The position numbers were made by a program, and so were the translations under genes. This document shows, piece after piece, positions 48,109-58,417 of a stretch of 64,000 nucleotides of DNA. Source of the DNA: Myxocyprinus asiaticus (taxonomy: Eukaryota; Chordata; Actinopteri; Cypriniformes; Catostomidae); contig NC_059372.1 of assembly GCF_019703515.2 (NCBI RefSeq), forward strand, positions 24,650,931-24,714,930. The letters run 5' to 3'. The notes beneath the pieces were generated by a model. It saw only the letters and a list, made by a program, of their open reading frames with translations, was not told the DNA's origin and did no database searches. How positions within the stretch are numbered: the first letter of the stretch is position 1; each line of letters opens with the position of its first letter.

Positions 48109-49052
48109 AGGGCTGCAACTAACGATTATTTTGATAATGGATTAATCTAACGATTATTAGAACGATTGTTTGACTATTCTGCAATTACTGCAACGATGAA
48201 TCATTAGCTCTTAAACGATTATTCAGCTTGTGCCCTGACTTAAAAGGTTGTATTCAACGTGCTTACTAACAATAAAGAGGACAAAATCATCTTTTAAAAT
48301 TACCTCTAAATTACATTCATCTAATTAAAGTGGAAAAAAATATTTCATATAAACATATAAAAAATGTTTAATTCAGTAAAGAATTTCACTGCAAAAAATC
48401 CTATTGTTATCAAGTGTTTTTGTCTTGTTTTCCATTTAAAATGGTCTAAAAATCCTTAAAACATTTACATTTACTTGAGAAGCAACATATAAGATATTTA
48501 GACTTGCTTTAAGAGAATGTATCTTAAATATAAGTGATTTTTTCACTTAGTTATACTTCTGCGAGTGCAGTAAAGACAAAATATACTTATATTCAAGATC
48601 TATTCTCTAAAAGCAAGTCTAAATATCTTATATGCTGCTTCTCAGGTGAATGCATCTTCAATCCATATTTAACTCACAAAAACTCTCTCATTATTAAAGA
48701 TGTGTATTGCCAATTTTCTTCACAATAAGAAATGCACAGTGACACATATATTATGATTCAATAAGTCGCAAGCCATCACATTATAATCTAGCTGCATTAA
48801 GCGTGCACGCTCGAGGTATGAGTGTACCTGCCCCAGAGTGTGCCTCAGCTGGGTGCAGTTTCAATCTCTCCCCCTTATATTGGGACATTCGTGCAACTCA
48901 TAGAAGCGCTGACCACACAGAGAAATGCCAATTTCATTTAATGTGATCTCATATTACGTTAAATGAGATCAAATAACTATTCGACAATGACCATTTTTGT
49001 CTATAATTTTTGTCGACGTTGTCAATAACATCGACTAATCGTTTCAGACCTA
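48109..49052. mobile_element. hAT-type element with internal hairpin
   Basis: The left end is TAGGGCTGCAACTAACGATT; the right end, reverse-complemented, is TAGGTCTGAAACGATTAGTC. The 5' portion matches the fragment at 29072-29317. An inner near-perfect hairpin lies at 48480-48643. The flanking AACGTGAC and TTCGTGAC (displaced by two bases) are a probable but imperfect target duplication. Confidence 0.65.
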
Positions 49053-49091
49053 AATTCGTGACTAGTACTTGCACATGTGAAAATCAAAGCT

Positions 49092-49393
49092 GCTTTTCCA
49101 CCATCGGTCCGAACAGTTCTCGTTGCAGAACTGTGCTGTTCCGTACTGATCCAGGCTCGCTCATGGTGCTCCAAAATCAGAATTAGTATGGACTGACTGA
49201 CCAAGTACCAATCGTGAGTCGCCACATACTAAAGCCATTCCCAGCTCGACTGAGTACAGTTAGCTAACCGTGCTGAGAAATCCAGTCTGGGAACAATGTA
49301 TAATCATACCATACCGAATCATGCTCAAGTGAAAATGCTACTGAAATTATTCATCACCATGCTCCGAACCATTCGGCCTAATGGTGGAAAAGT
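49092..49393. mobile_element. Short derivative of the SANT-type transposon
   Basis: The ends GCTTTTCCACCATCGGTCCG and, reverse-complemented, GCACTTTTCCACCATTAGGC share the TTTTCCACC core of the elements at 16929-18960 and 39576-45460. At 300 bp with no coding sequence, it is a MITE-like deletion derivative. Confidence 0.6.
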
Positions 49394-50603
49394 GCTTCTT
49401 GTTAAAAGATAGAGTGGAAGGGTCCAGCAATATTGTCATACACAAGTTGCTTTTGTGTTTAACATGCTGTTTGAGTACAGTAGCTGAGGATGGAGATGTA
49501 TCTTCCATCTCCAGCCCGCAGCAAAGCAGTGCCACCTCGGTTCAGCTTGTACAACTAGGCTATTGTTATGGGGGTGAGGAAACCTCATAACACTTCCTCC
49601 TCCACTGCACCACAAGCACACAGAGCATTGAAACAGAGAAAATGTCAAGTTTACAGTAACTGGGTTAAAACAGCAGCTGCCAGCTACCCATTTTAACTTT
49701 CCTTTGGCACGCTGCCATAAAACTTATACAGTGTTTACCTGGTGATCCTGGACCACGTCACCCTTTTACTGGCACAATTCAAACTGGTTTGTAGTTTTTT
49801 TTTTTTTTTTAAACTACATGTTTGCAGTGACAGCATTTTCAGAAGAATTTGCTCATTTTTTCTCTGTCCTACTTATAAACATACCAAACAATCCTTAATT
49901 CCATAGGATCCTCCAAAAGTTAAATACATAAATATTGGCCCAGCTTCAAATCAGAGTTCTATATGTAGGTAAATGCAAATATTAACTCTAACAAGTTGTT
50001 ATAAGAGATCAACTGATGATTAAGTTCTCAGCTAACCACTAGTAAATGTTTGCATGTGTGTTGATTTCCTGATAACAACCAAGTGAATAAACATCAAGTT
50101 CATTGAGTTTCTCAAAAGTAACCATGAAACATCTTAGCTTTGTATGTTAAACAACACTGCATTTGTTAAGAGAGCAGAGTGAAGATTAGTTACATCTGTG
50201 TGAAACATTTCTATTCTGCACAACGCAAATCATTCATTATAACTTTTATGGAATGTATGCTTACATTACACCTGAATGGAAATTTATTTAAAACTTTAAA
50301 TGTAAAGTCAACAGATCTGTTGGAATGTTGCTAAAGAACTTTAGAGCAGAAATATATTTTTTTTTTTTACTGTAAATGTGTAAATGTGTAAAAATAAAAA
50401 CCAAAAGAGAAAGCCATTGTCTCTGATTGTATTATGTTGAATTATTATTCCATTGCAAACCTGTCTTATTCAGGCTTTAACTCTGATCTTTAAGCTTCCA
50501 AAAACAATCAGGAATTCACCATTCCCGTGAGGAGAAAAGCCAGACCATCACATTTTTTATAAATCTATCAATATACTTCATTGTTCAAGACACGATGTCA
50601 TTA
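49394..50603. other. Gene-free part of eif4g3 intron 1
   Basis: Poly-T/poly-A tracts at 49796-49810 and 50356-50367. No exon or bounded element is recognised. Confidence 0.4.
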
Positions 50604-51842
50604 AAGGGATAGTTCACCCAAAAATGAAAATTCTCTCATCATTAGCCGTGTTTCCACTTTTGGGCCAAATGAGGGCATGCTAGTTGCATTCCCACTGTCA
50701 CTTCCTGGACTTCATTGTGCCTCCTCGGGGCCAACGATTACCCTTGGGGCAAATCAGGTCAACTGGGTATTGAGGTGGGGTCAGAGATTTCAGCACCAAG
50801 ACACTCATTTCCCAATTTTTCACATCTAACTACCAGCTTACCTCAACAGATCAATGGAGAATGGAGAATCATCAGTACTGGTCAGTAGATGAAATCAAGG
50901 CACTTCTGATTTTGGCTGATGAAAATGTGCAATGTCAGATCGACAGCATCTGTCGAAACGAAGACATGTCGCAGAACTTGCCAAGTTGTGTATCCAGCAC
51001 ACAACGGTACAGGCTCGGGAAAAGAAAAAACAAATTGCTGGCACAGTACAAATCCGTGTTAATTTCAAGGGCTAGCTAGTTTCCAGATACCTCAGCCTGA
51101 GCTTCCCTCTTGCTTATAAAATGAGCAGGGTGTGTGAAGTTGGCACCAGGGCGGTGTATTAAGGGCAGGTTTTAGTGCAACGCTGTGGGGCTATTGGCCC
51201 GATGGTGGGAATGCAGTTCGATTTTGGTCTCACAGCTCGAGTTCTGAGGCTATTGGCCCCGGCTGACCAGTTGATATCCCTGGCTTGCACTGGCCCAACA
51301 GTGAAAAAGTGGCCATTTACTCACCCTCATGCCATCCCAGATATGTATGACTTTCTTCTGCAGAACACAAACAAACATTTTTAGATCTCAGATCTCCTGT
51401 GGTTTAATCCATGTCTTCAGAATTAATATGACAGGTGTGAGTCAGATCAACATTTAAGTCCTTTCTTCCTATAAATTCTTCTCCCTGCCCAGTAGATGGT
51501 GATAAGCACGAAAAATGCGAAGAAAGAAGAATGTGAAAGTGGGAATTTATAGAAATTAGGACTTAAATATTGATCTGTTTCTCACCTACACATATTATGT
51601 CACTTCTTAAGACATGGATTTAACCACTGGAATCATCTGGATTACTTTTACGCTGCCTTTGTGCTTTTTGGAGCTTCACATTTTTGGTCACCATTCACTT
51701 GCATTAAATGGACCAACAGAGCAGAGGTATTCTTCTAAAAATCTTTGTTTGTGTTCAGCAGAAGAAAGAAAGTCATACACAGTGGGGATGGCATGAGGGT
51801 GAGTAAATAATGAGAGAATTTTCATTTTTAGGTGAACTATGC
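50604..51842. mobile_element. Angel-like inverted-repeat element, interrupted
   Basis: The left arm starts TTAAAGGGATAGTTCACCCA; the right arm ends TTTTCATTTTTAGGTGAACT, with the internal GCAGAAGAAAGAAAGTCATA block. The left arm is broken at 50644 by the SANT-type insertion and resumes at 51318 with TACTCACCCTCATGCC, restoring the family order exactly. Confidence 0.8.
50644..51314 (+). mobile_element. Myb/SANT-carrying DNA element, copy 3, with 3-bp duplication
   Basis: The ends AGCCGTGTTTCCACTTTTGG and, reverse-complemented, GGCCACTTTTTCACTGTTGG are inverted. The flanks are ATT (50641-50643) and ATT (51315-51317); removing the element and one ATT restores the uninterrupted Angel-like sequence. 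The plus strand 50861-51079 encodes 72 residues starting MENHQYWSVDEIKALLILAD, a Myb/SANT-like start (W, then E-ALL), interrupted after KNKLLAQYKSVL. A 3-bp duplication plus a Myb-like protein is typical of PIF/Harbinger elements. Confidence 0.75.
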
Positions 51843-52821
51843 ATTACAACAACAACAAAAAATCCAATAAAACTACAATTCTTAGCCTTTTTCCCCCACA
51901 GAGAAAAACAGCAGCCTTTAGGCTTTTAGTTCAGCAACCATCAAGTCCTGCCATATGAGGTCTAAAGCTGTTTTTGACACACAGTGCGGTGAAGCTAATG
52001 GATAAAAAAAAATAACATGGAGCTTCATGTGCAGAAGACCACAGCTCAAACACAGAAGATGCTGACAGAATGACATTTAGTTACAACAGAGGGGCGTTGT
52101 GCGTTTGAGCCACGAACAAGACATTGTAGCAGTAGAGAGTTTGACAGTTCGCCTCTGGAGAAAACATACTGTTATTATTATTTCCCCCATCCTTACTGTA
52201 AGGAACGTATAACCGGTTTATGTGAAAAGCCTGACTGCAGTCAACATTCATTTAACTCACACAAACCCACTGCATATCTAAAACACGTATGACATTCAAA
52301 TAAAGACACTGTGGCAACATTTATCCCCAAACAAGATACCATTCTAAAGTATGGTGTCTTATTTTTCAAGTCACACATTGAATGCAAGCTTAAGCTTATT
52401 GAGACATTTGAGGAGAGCCATAACGTGAAGCTAAATGCCTTAGCACAGTCACACTGGCTGTGTGCCGGAGCTTTTGACAGCTACAAAAACAGCTGATATT
52501 ATGTTGTTTAAAACCTCGGTAGACAAGAAATAAACTCCAAACTGAAACCAAAACGCCACAGCCAAGCCAAACCAAACATAAATAATTGTTGTGTTGACAC
52601 CCAATATAACAGGTGTTGTGTCGAACACTCCTGCGGTTTCAAAACCCAGTGACCTGCCTAAACTCGACAGCAGTTTGGGACATCACATGCGGATCTAATC
52701 GCACGTTCGAACAAGCCTATTATGTTTAAAAGTGCTTTCTAGACAGACAGCTTACTCAGTTTCAAAGCACAGCCACACAAGCAGATTTGTGATAGAAGTA
52801 GATGCTTTCAGAGAAGGATAC
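51843..52821. other. Gene-free start of eif4g3 intron 1
   Basis: Immediately downstream (minus strand) of the U12-type donor. No further exon is recognised. Confidence 0.4.
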
Positions 52822-53560
52822 GGTGGTTGCGGCACCGGCGGAGGCTGCTGAGCTACCGGTGGCCCCGGCTGTAGCGGTACTTGGGGCAGGGGGGCCCGCA
52901 GCTGGCTCGAGGGTGACAGCCCGGTTCCAGGTCCAGTTCCAGCGGAGGCAGCGGCTGGTTTCGGCACCGCTTTCGGCGGCAAACTCATCGCAAAAAAAAT
53001 TTAAAAACAAACGCACGGCTATACAGATATTTACAATAATAAATTAGCTAGCGACTAGGCGCGTAAAAACAATGCAAGTAAAAAAAATATTGCTGGCGAG
53101 TTACGTCAAGTCCCGGCCTTGTAAGAGCAGGTTGCCGGTTTTTGAGCGGATAGAAAAGCTCAAGCTAACAGGCTAGCTATCTTATTGATAGCAGGCTAAA
53201 ATTAGCCGGCTAGCGCTTATTGAGGTTTGTCTTCATTGCTAAAGGTTGGGGGGCTGTTCCCCCTCCCCGGTCGGGGTTTCCGAGGATATAGGTCGCCTCT
53301 TATTGCCAGGGCGATCTTGACAGGTGTGCCCCTTTAGGAAAAAAGAATAACACCTGGTTTACAACTGCTCTTTTACGAGAGTCTCTCCACGGAGTGTGAT
53401 GATTCCCTTCAACATGGCGCTATGGCCGCCTCCAGCAGTCCTACAGGACCGACCTTTCGTTTCACTTCGGGTGTTTCCGTGAATCTTCGACGAATGGAAT
53501 TTTCAAGGCGAGTGTACGGAAGTGTGTACTCAAACCCTACTTGGATGTAAGCCAAGGACA
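52800..53560 (-). promoter_or_regulatory. CpG-rich eif4g3 promoter and 5' UTR region
   Basis: CpG and GC content rises sharply above the AT-rich surroundings. On the minus strand GCGCCATGTTGAAG (around 53405-53425) contains a YY1 site (CCATGTT), with a second GGCCAT nearby; such sites usually lie at or just after the start of housekeeping-type transcripts. Transcription would therefore start near 53.43-53.5 kb. No TATA box is seen at a suitable distance. Whether a non-coding exon is spliced within 52989-53500 cannot be decided here. Confidence 0.65.
52822..52988 (-). CDS. eif4g3: eif4g3 coding exon 1 with start codon
   Basis: ATG at 52988 opens MSLPPKAVPKPAAASAGT followed by a Pro/Gln-rich stretch to QQPPPVPQP: 55 codons plus two bases. 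The composition suits the disordered N terminus of eIF4G proteins. The exon ends at a GTATCCTTCTC donor, which matches the U12-type consensus (A/G)TATCCTTT at eight of nine positions and lies in the phase needed by exon 2. Reading on through the donor gives only 23 more residues before a stop. It lies at the inner edge of the CpG-rich promoter. Exons 1-4 give residues 1-165 of a long isoform; PABP-, eIF4E- and eIF4A-binding regions would follow beyond the left edge. Confidence 0.8.
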
Positions 53561-54240
53561 TTATCAACAATGTAATGGCAAAAAATAATGACTTCAGCTA
53601 AAACTTGTCTTTATAAATGCCATAATTGTATATCTATATAATAATATAAAAACGTCTATCTACATCCGTCTCAGTTTGGCACCGGTTTGTGATGTTTCAG
53701 TGACATCTTGCGTCCGCAGCTGAATATAAAAACTTATTGTAAATGTAAAATTATGAACACGTGGCTACTAAAAGGAAAAATATTTTGTATAAGCCTATGT
53801 TTATGCGAGTATTATGTAATGGCATTGAGGCACTGAGTAGAAGCAACAAATAACTGTGTCCAACTATTTATTTACACGCACTGACTGAGTGCTTTTATTG
53901 TATGTTTTGTGTAGCCTACAATTGCTCTGTCAGTCCTTAAAATCATAATAATTATCTGAATAATCTGAATCCTTTGTGGTTGCACTGGCTGGCAAGCATG
54001 ATGTTTGCTTTTATACTTTGAGTGACTGAATTAAATCGGCACTATTTTTTATCTATCTATGGCAAAAAATCACTTTATTCTTGCTATGGCCAGAAAACAT
54101 TGCTTTTTTTTATTACACTGTTGTAGCACACCCACCTATTTTATGATTTTAACAGTAGAATATATAGACTATAGCCTATTTATATAGATAGTTAAGCTTT
54201 CCTTTATTACACCAGTTGTTTTACATAAATTATAATATAA
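53561..54240. other. Intergenic sequence between eif4g3 and lactbl1
   Basis: AT-rich, no exon or element ends recognised. Confidence 0.4.

Positions 54241-54246
<6 letters not shown>

Positions 54247-54319
<73 letters not shown>
54247..54319. repeat. (AT)n microsatellite
   Basis: A pure AT dinucleotide run of about 70 bp, giving a spurious Ile-Tyr frame. Confidence 0.95.
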
Positions 54320-54321
<2 letters not shown>

Positions 54322-55630
54322 CTTTTAACAGTAAACTATTAAAACTAAATCATTTCACCACCACTGCACAGAAAATTGCACAGTTTTTAATGAGTAAAAA
54401 CATTTTGCTTAAATGATAGAAAATGAATGCTACAATGAAATTAAACAAACAGCCTATCTATAGTTGTTGTAATAGCTGATAACACTGAACTAAAAATGTA
54501 TTAAAAAAACAATGGCAAAATGTATATTCACAAATTCCCAAATATTGATATTCAGCAGCCAGTGCAGGTAGCAAATGAACAGATCTCACAGGCATCAAGA
54601 TGGGTTGCGATGATAGCTTAATGAAGCACAAAAGAGGGTTTTATGAATTGCAGTCAATCTTATCAATTGCAGTAGCAGCCAAACCAGAGAGTAGTTCAGT
54701 GCTATAAAAAAAAAAAAAAAAAATTCCTCTTATCATCAAACACAGCCTTTTTAACACATTTTTATCTTTCTCCTGATAAAAAGAATAACCCTATCTTATT
54801 GTTTTACCTAAAATGTTGCAAGTATATTTTTGCCATTCTTGTGTTTCAAGCTTACGCAGTCTAAAGAGAGAGAATCTAGCCTCTGCTTTCCTGCTGTTCC
54901 CGACATAAAGGCTGGAACTTTTCAGGAAGGTCTGGGTTCTGAAATAACAACACAGCACTGGTCACCAGTACCTTGCATGGGATGCTGGTGTGCTGCTGTC
55001 CCTACCAGGCTTTTAAACTAGTTTAACCACAAGACTTCTTGGTTAACCAACTTCACCAGCAAAGTTATGAGGGTGAACAGCTTGGCTACACTAGCCCACC
55101 CGGTAGACTAACAGTAACCAGCTTGCACCACCATTCAAACTGGTCTAAGATGGTCTTTTCGTCAGGTCCAGCACTTCTTAATTGTACTAAGTCAATCCTA
55201 TTTCAAAACCATGCACATTATTTTTTGTTGTTATGTTGTTGCTGGATTAGTGCAGAAAAAAAAAAAAAAACACTTACTTAGACAACCACATGCTGTGAGA
55301 AACAGTACTGAAGGCCAGGAGAGGTAGGATGAGTGGTAACAGTATCTTCATCTCTGAATTTCTTGGTGTGCTCAGCTCTACAGTGTACTTTCACCTTAAA
55401 TGCTTTGCTTTTAATGCCTTAAATGTTTGGCTATCCTGGTTAATAAATTGCAAGATGATTTACAATGTTGTTGTGATAGAGCATAGCGTACACAATATTT
55501 CAGGTCACTTATCTTTAAGCTGCTCCGTTTGATGGTTACTTTAGGATATTGATTCTGGCGATATATAGGTCAACAATGTACAGCTTGATTTTCAGTTGTA
55601 AGTATCCTGAGGACTTAATTGTCAAGAAAT
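54320..55630. other. Intergenic sequence
   Basis: Poly-A tracts at 54707-54722 and 55256-55270. No gene is recognised. Confidence 0.4.
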
Positions 55631-55631
55631 A

Positions 55632-56045
55632 ACACCGCAACAGCGTTGGGTAATTTACTTAAAAATAGTAATCCACTACAAATTACAAATTGTTTCTATA
55701 AATTGTATTCAGATTTCTTTACTCTTTACTTGATTGAAAAAGTAATCACGTTACTAATTATTTTACTTTTAAGTTACTTTCTAAAACTCAACAAATTAAA
55801 AATAATGTCTATTTCTTTCTTGTTCATTGTTACACACAAGTCATACACTCATACCTCACATTTCTCCCTCACAGTGACTCGTTTCGGGGCCATAAATCAT
55901 GTATCTACATAAATAATAAATTAGCATTATCCTATAATGTACTTAAAATTAATAAAATTAATTGAAAGTCAGTAATTGTAATCTGATTACAATAATTTAA
56001 AATGTAATGCATGACACTGACTAAAAAGTAATTAGATTATAGTAA
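55632..56045. mobile_element. Possible hAT-type derivative
   Basis: It starts near CAGCGTTGGGTAATTTACTT and ends with AATCTGATTACAATAATTTA and AAAAGTAATTAGATTATAGT. These fit the AGTAAC / GTAATCTGATTAC-rich ends of a common fish hAT family, but clean termini and a duplication were not resolved. Confidence 0.4.
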
Positions 56046-56819
56046 CTATTTAAAGCTGTTTCATATTCTAAATGCCAGTCTTTAATTTATGAAATGTTAA
56101 AATGACATCAGCAACTCTTTTTTGGAGGATACAAATGGACTGGTATAATGAAAATGCATGTAAATCATTATGTAACATTTTTATTGTATTTGTGTACTTA
56201 GCATTCACTATGTATAAGAGTACTGTATATATTTATTTAAAAAAAAATTAATTTATGAATTTATTTACATTACCAATTAAAAGCAAGAGGGTAAAAACAA
56301 CACTGGCTGGTTGGCATTCAATGCCAAGTGAAATGTTTAAAACCAAGGTACTAATATTAGAGCTGAAATATTTTTTAAATAGCTAAACAGTTCTAAACTG
56401 TTCTAATAATTGGTCATGTTTGAATTGAGGTCACAAAACATTGGGTACTTTGGAAATGGTGCAAATGTTCAGGGAAGGCACACTCATTACTTTCAATTAA
56501 GACAAGCTGTTCAAGTTTATCTGTTCATTAATACATGTACAGGTGCATCTCAATAAATTAGAATGTCGTGGAAAAGTTCATTTATTTCAGTAATTCAACA
56601 CAAATTGTGAAACGCGTGTATTAAATAAATTCAGTGCACACAGACTGAAGTAGTTTAAGTCTTTGGTTCTTTTAATTGTGATGATTTTGGCTCACATTTA
56701 ACAAAAACCCACCAATTCACTATCTCAAAAAATTAGAATACATCATAAGACCAATAAAAAAAACATTTTTAGTGAATTGTTGGCCTTCTGGAAAGTATGT
56801 TCATTTACTCTATATGTAC

Positions 56820-57854
56820 TCAATACTTGGTAGGGGCTCCTTTTGCTTTAATTACTGCCTCAATTTGGCGTGGCATGGAGGTGATCAGTTTGTGGCACTG
56901 CTGAGGTTGTATGGAAGCCCAGGTTTCTTTGACAGTGGCCTTCAGCTCATCTGCATTTTTTGGTCTCTTGTTTCTCATTTTCCTCTTGACAATATCCCAT
57001 AGATTCTCTATGGGGTTCAGGTCTGGTGAGTTTGCTGGCCAGTCAAGCACACCAACACCATGGTCATTTAACCAACTTTTGGTGCTTTTGGCAGTGTGGG
57101 CAGGTGCCAAATCCTGCTGGAAAATGAAATCAGCATCTTTAAAAAGCTGGTCAGCAGAAGGAAGCATGAAGTGCTCCAAAATTTCTTGGTAAACGGGTGC
57201 AGTGACTTTGGTTTTCAAAAAACACAATGGACCAACACCAGCAGATGACATTGCACCCCAAATCATCACAGACTGTGGAAATTTAACACTGGACTTCAAG
57301 CAACTTGGGCTATGAGCTTCTCCACCCTTCCTCCAGACTCTAGGACCTTGGTTTCCAAATGAAATACAAAACTTGCTCTCATCTGAAAAGAGGACTTTGG
57401 ACCACTGGGCAACAGTCCAGTTCTTCTTCTCCTTAGCCCAGGTAAGACGCCTCTGATGTTGGCTGTGGTTCAGGAGTGGCTTAACAAGAGGAATACGACA
57501 ACTGTAGCCAAATTTCTTGACATGTCTGTGTGTGGTTGATGCCTTGACCCCAGCCTCAGTCCATTCCTTGTGAAGTTCACCCAAATTCTTGAATCGATTT
57601 TGCTTGACAATCCTCATAAGGCTGCGGTTCTCTCGGTTGGTTGTGCATCTTTTTCTTCCACACTTTTTCCTTCCACTCAACTTTCTGTTTACATGCTCGG
57701 ATACAGCACTCTGTGAACAGCCAGCTTCTTTGGCAATGAATGTTTGTGGCTTACCCTCCTTGTGAAGGGTGTCAATGATTGTCTTCTGGACAACTGTCAG
57801 ATCAGCAGTCTTCCCCATGATTGTGTAGCCTTGTGAACCAAACTGAGAGACCAT
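56820..57854 (-). CDS. Tc1 transposase, intact DD34E
   Basis: 344 residues without a stop or frameshift. The N-terminal part has two helix-turn-helix units (about 14-65, with QTFIAKEAGCSQSAVSEHV, and about 75-125), separated by the basic GRKKCGRKR motif at 61-69, which suits DNA binding and nuclear entry. The catalytic domain carries D158 (LFSDESKF), D248 (FIFQQDLAPAH) and E283 (DLNPIENLW): exactly 34 residues lie between D248 and E283, the DD34E hallmark of Tc1. It cuts and pastes its own element at TA sites. The start could also be Met13 (MGKTADLTVVQ), which is more usual in this family. Activity cannot be judged from sequence alone. Confidence 0.93.
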   Translation of the reverse strand: MVSQFGSQGYTIMGKTADLTVVQKTIIDTLHKEGKPQTFIAKEAGCSQSAVSEHVNRKLSGRKKCGRKRCTTNRENRSLMRIVKQNRFKNLGELHKEWTEAGVKASTTHRHVKKFGYSCRIPLVKPLLNHSQHQRRLTWAKEKKNWTVAQWSKVLFSDESKFCISFGNQGPRVWRKGGEAHSPSCLKSSVKFPQSVMIWGAMSSAGVGPLCFLKTKVTAPVYQEILEHFMLPSADQLFKDADFIFQQDLAPAHTAKSTKSWLNDHGVGVLDWPANSPDLNPIENLWDIVKRKMRNKRPKNADELKATVKETWASIQPQQCHKLITSMPRQIEAVIKAKGAPTKY

Positions 57855-58099
57855 TTTGAAGGCTCAGGAAAACTTTGCAGGTGTTTTGAGTTGATTAGCT
57901 GATTGGCATGTCACCATATTCTAATTTTTTGAGATAGTGAATTGGTGGGTTTTTGTTAAATGTGAGCCAAAATCATCACAATTAAAAGAACCAAAGACTT
58001 AAACTACTTCAGTCTGTGTGCACTGAATTTATTTAATACACGAGTTTCACAATTTGAGTTGAATTACTGAAATAAATGAACTTTTCCACGACATTCTAA

Positions 58100-58105
58100 T
58101 TTATT
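58100..58105 (-). terminator. Candidate poly(A) signal for lactbl1, inside the Tc1 inverted repeat
   Basis: The minus strand reads AATAAA here, about 315 nt past the stop. I find no AATAAA or ATTAAA on the minus strand between 58118 and 58417, so the nearest canonical signals (here and at 58028-58033) lie in the transposon end. Confidence 0.4.
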
Positions 58106-58417
58106 GAGATGCACCTGTATATTCATGTCAAGTTCATCTCAGTTGTGTACTGATTCCTCTGTTAAAAGGGACAAACATTCATACACCACATCTATGAACA
58201 ATATAAAAAACAACAATGCAATAAAAATAACAAAACACAAAAAACAAAAAAGAAAAGTAATTTGTAAACTTTTCTGCTCTTATCTTGAGGCATACGTTTT
58301 TAGAATGTTTTCTGAAAATGATAAGCTTTCCACATACGTAAAGTTCCTCTGAATTTGAAGCTTTCATCAAAGGTAGCACCTCTTGTTCTTACGAAATCTG
58401 ATCCAAGAGTGAGCCAA

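Larger units (their letters stand above)
56540..58117 (-). mobile_element. Structurally complete Tc1 transposon
   Basis: Perfectly bounded by TA (56538-56539 and 58118-58119). The terminal inverted repeats are 201 bp each (56540-56740 and 57917-58117), start CAGGTGCATCTCAATAAATT, and differ at only two positions by my reading. Between them lies one uninterrupted transposase gene (56820-57854). Low arm divergence and an open gene indicate a recent insertion. It sits about 300 bp past the stop codon of lactbl1. Confidence 0.95.

Noticed and set aside
52802..53047. Plus-strand Ala/Val-rich open frame opposite eif4g3 exon 1
   Set aside because: It is the antisense of a GC-rich proline-coding exon; the minus frame has the start codon, donor and phase support.
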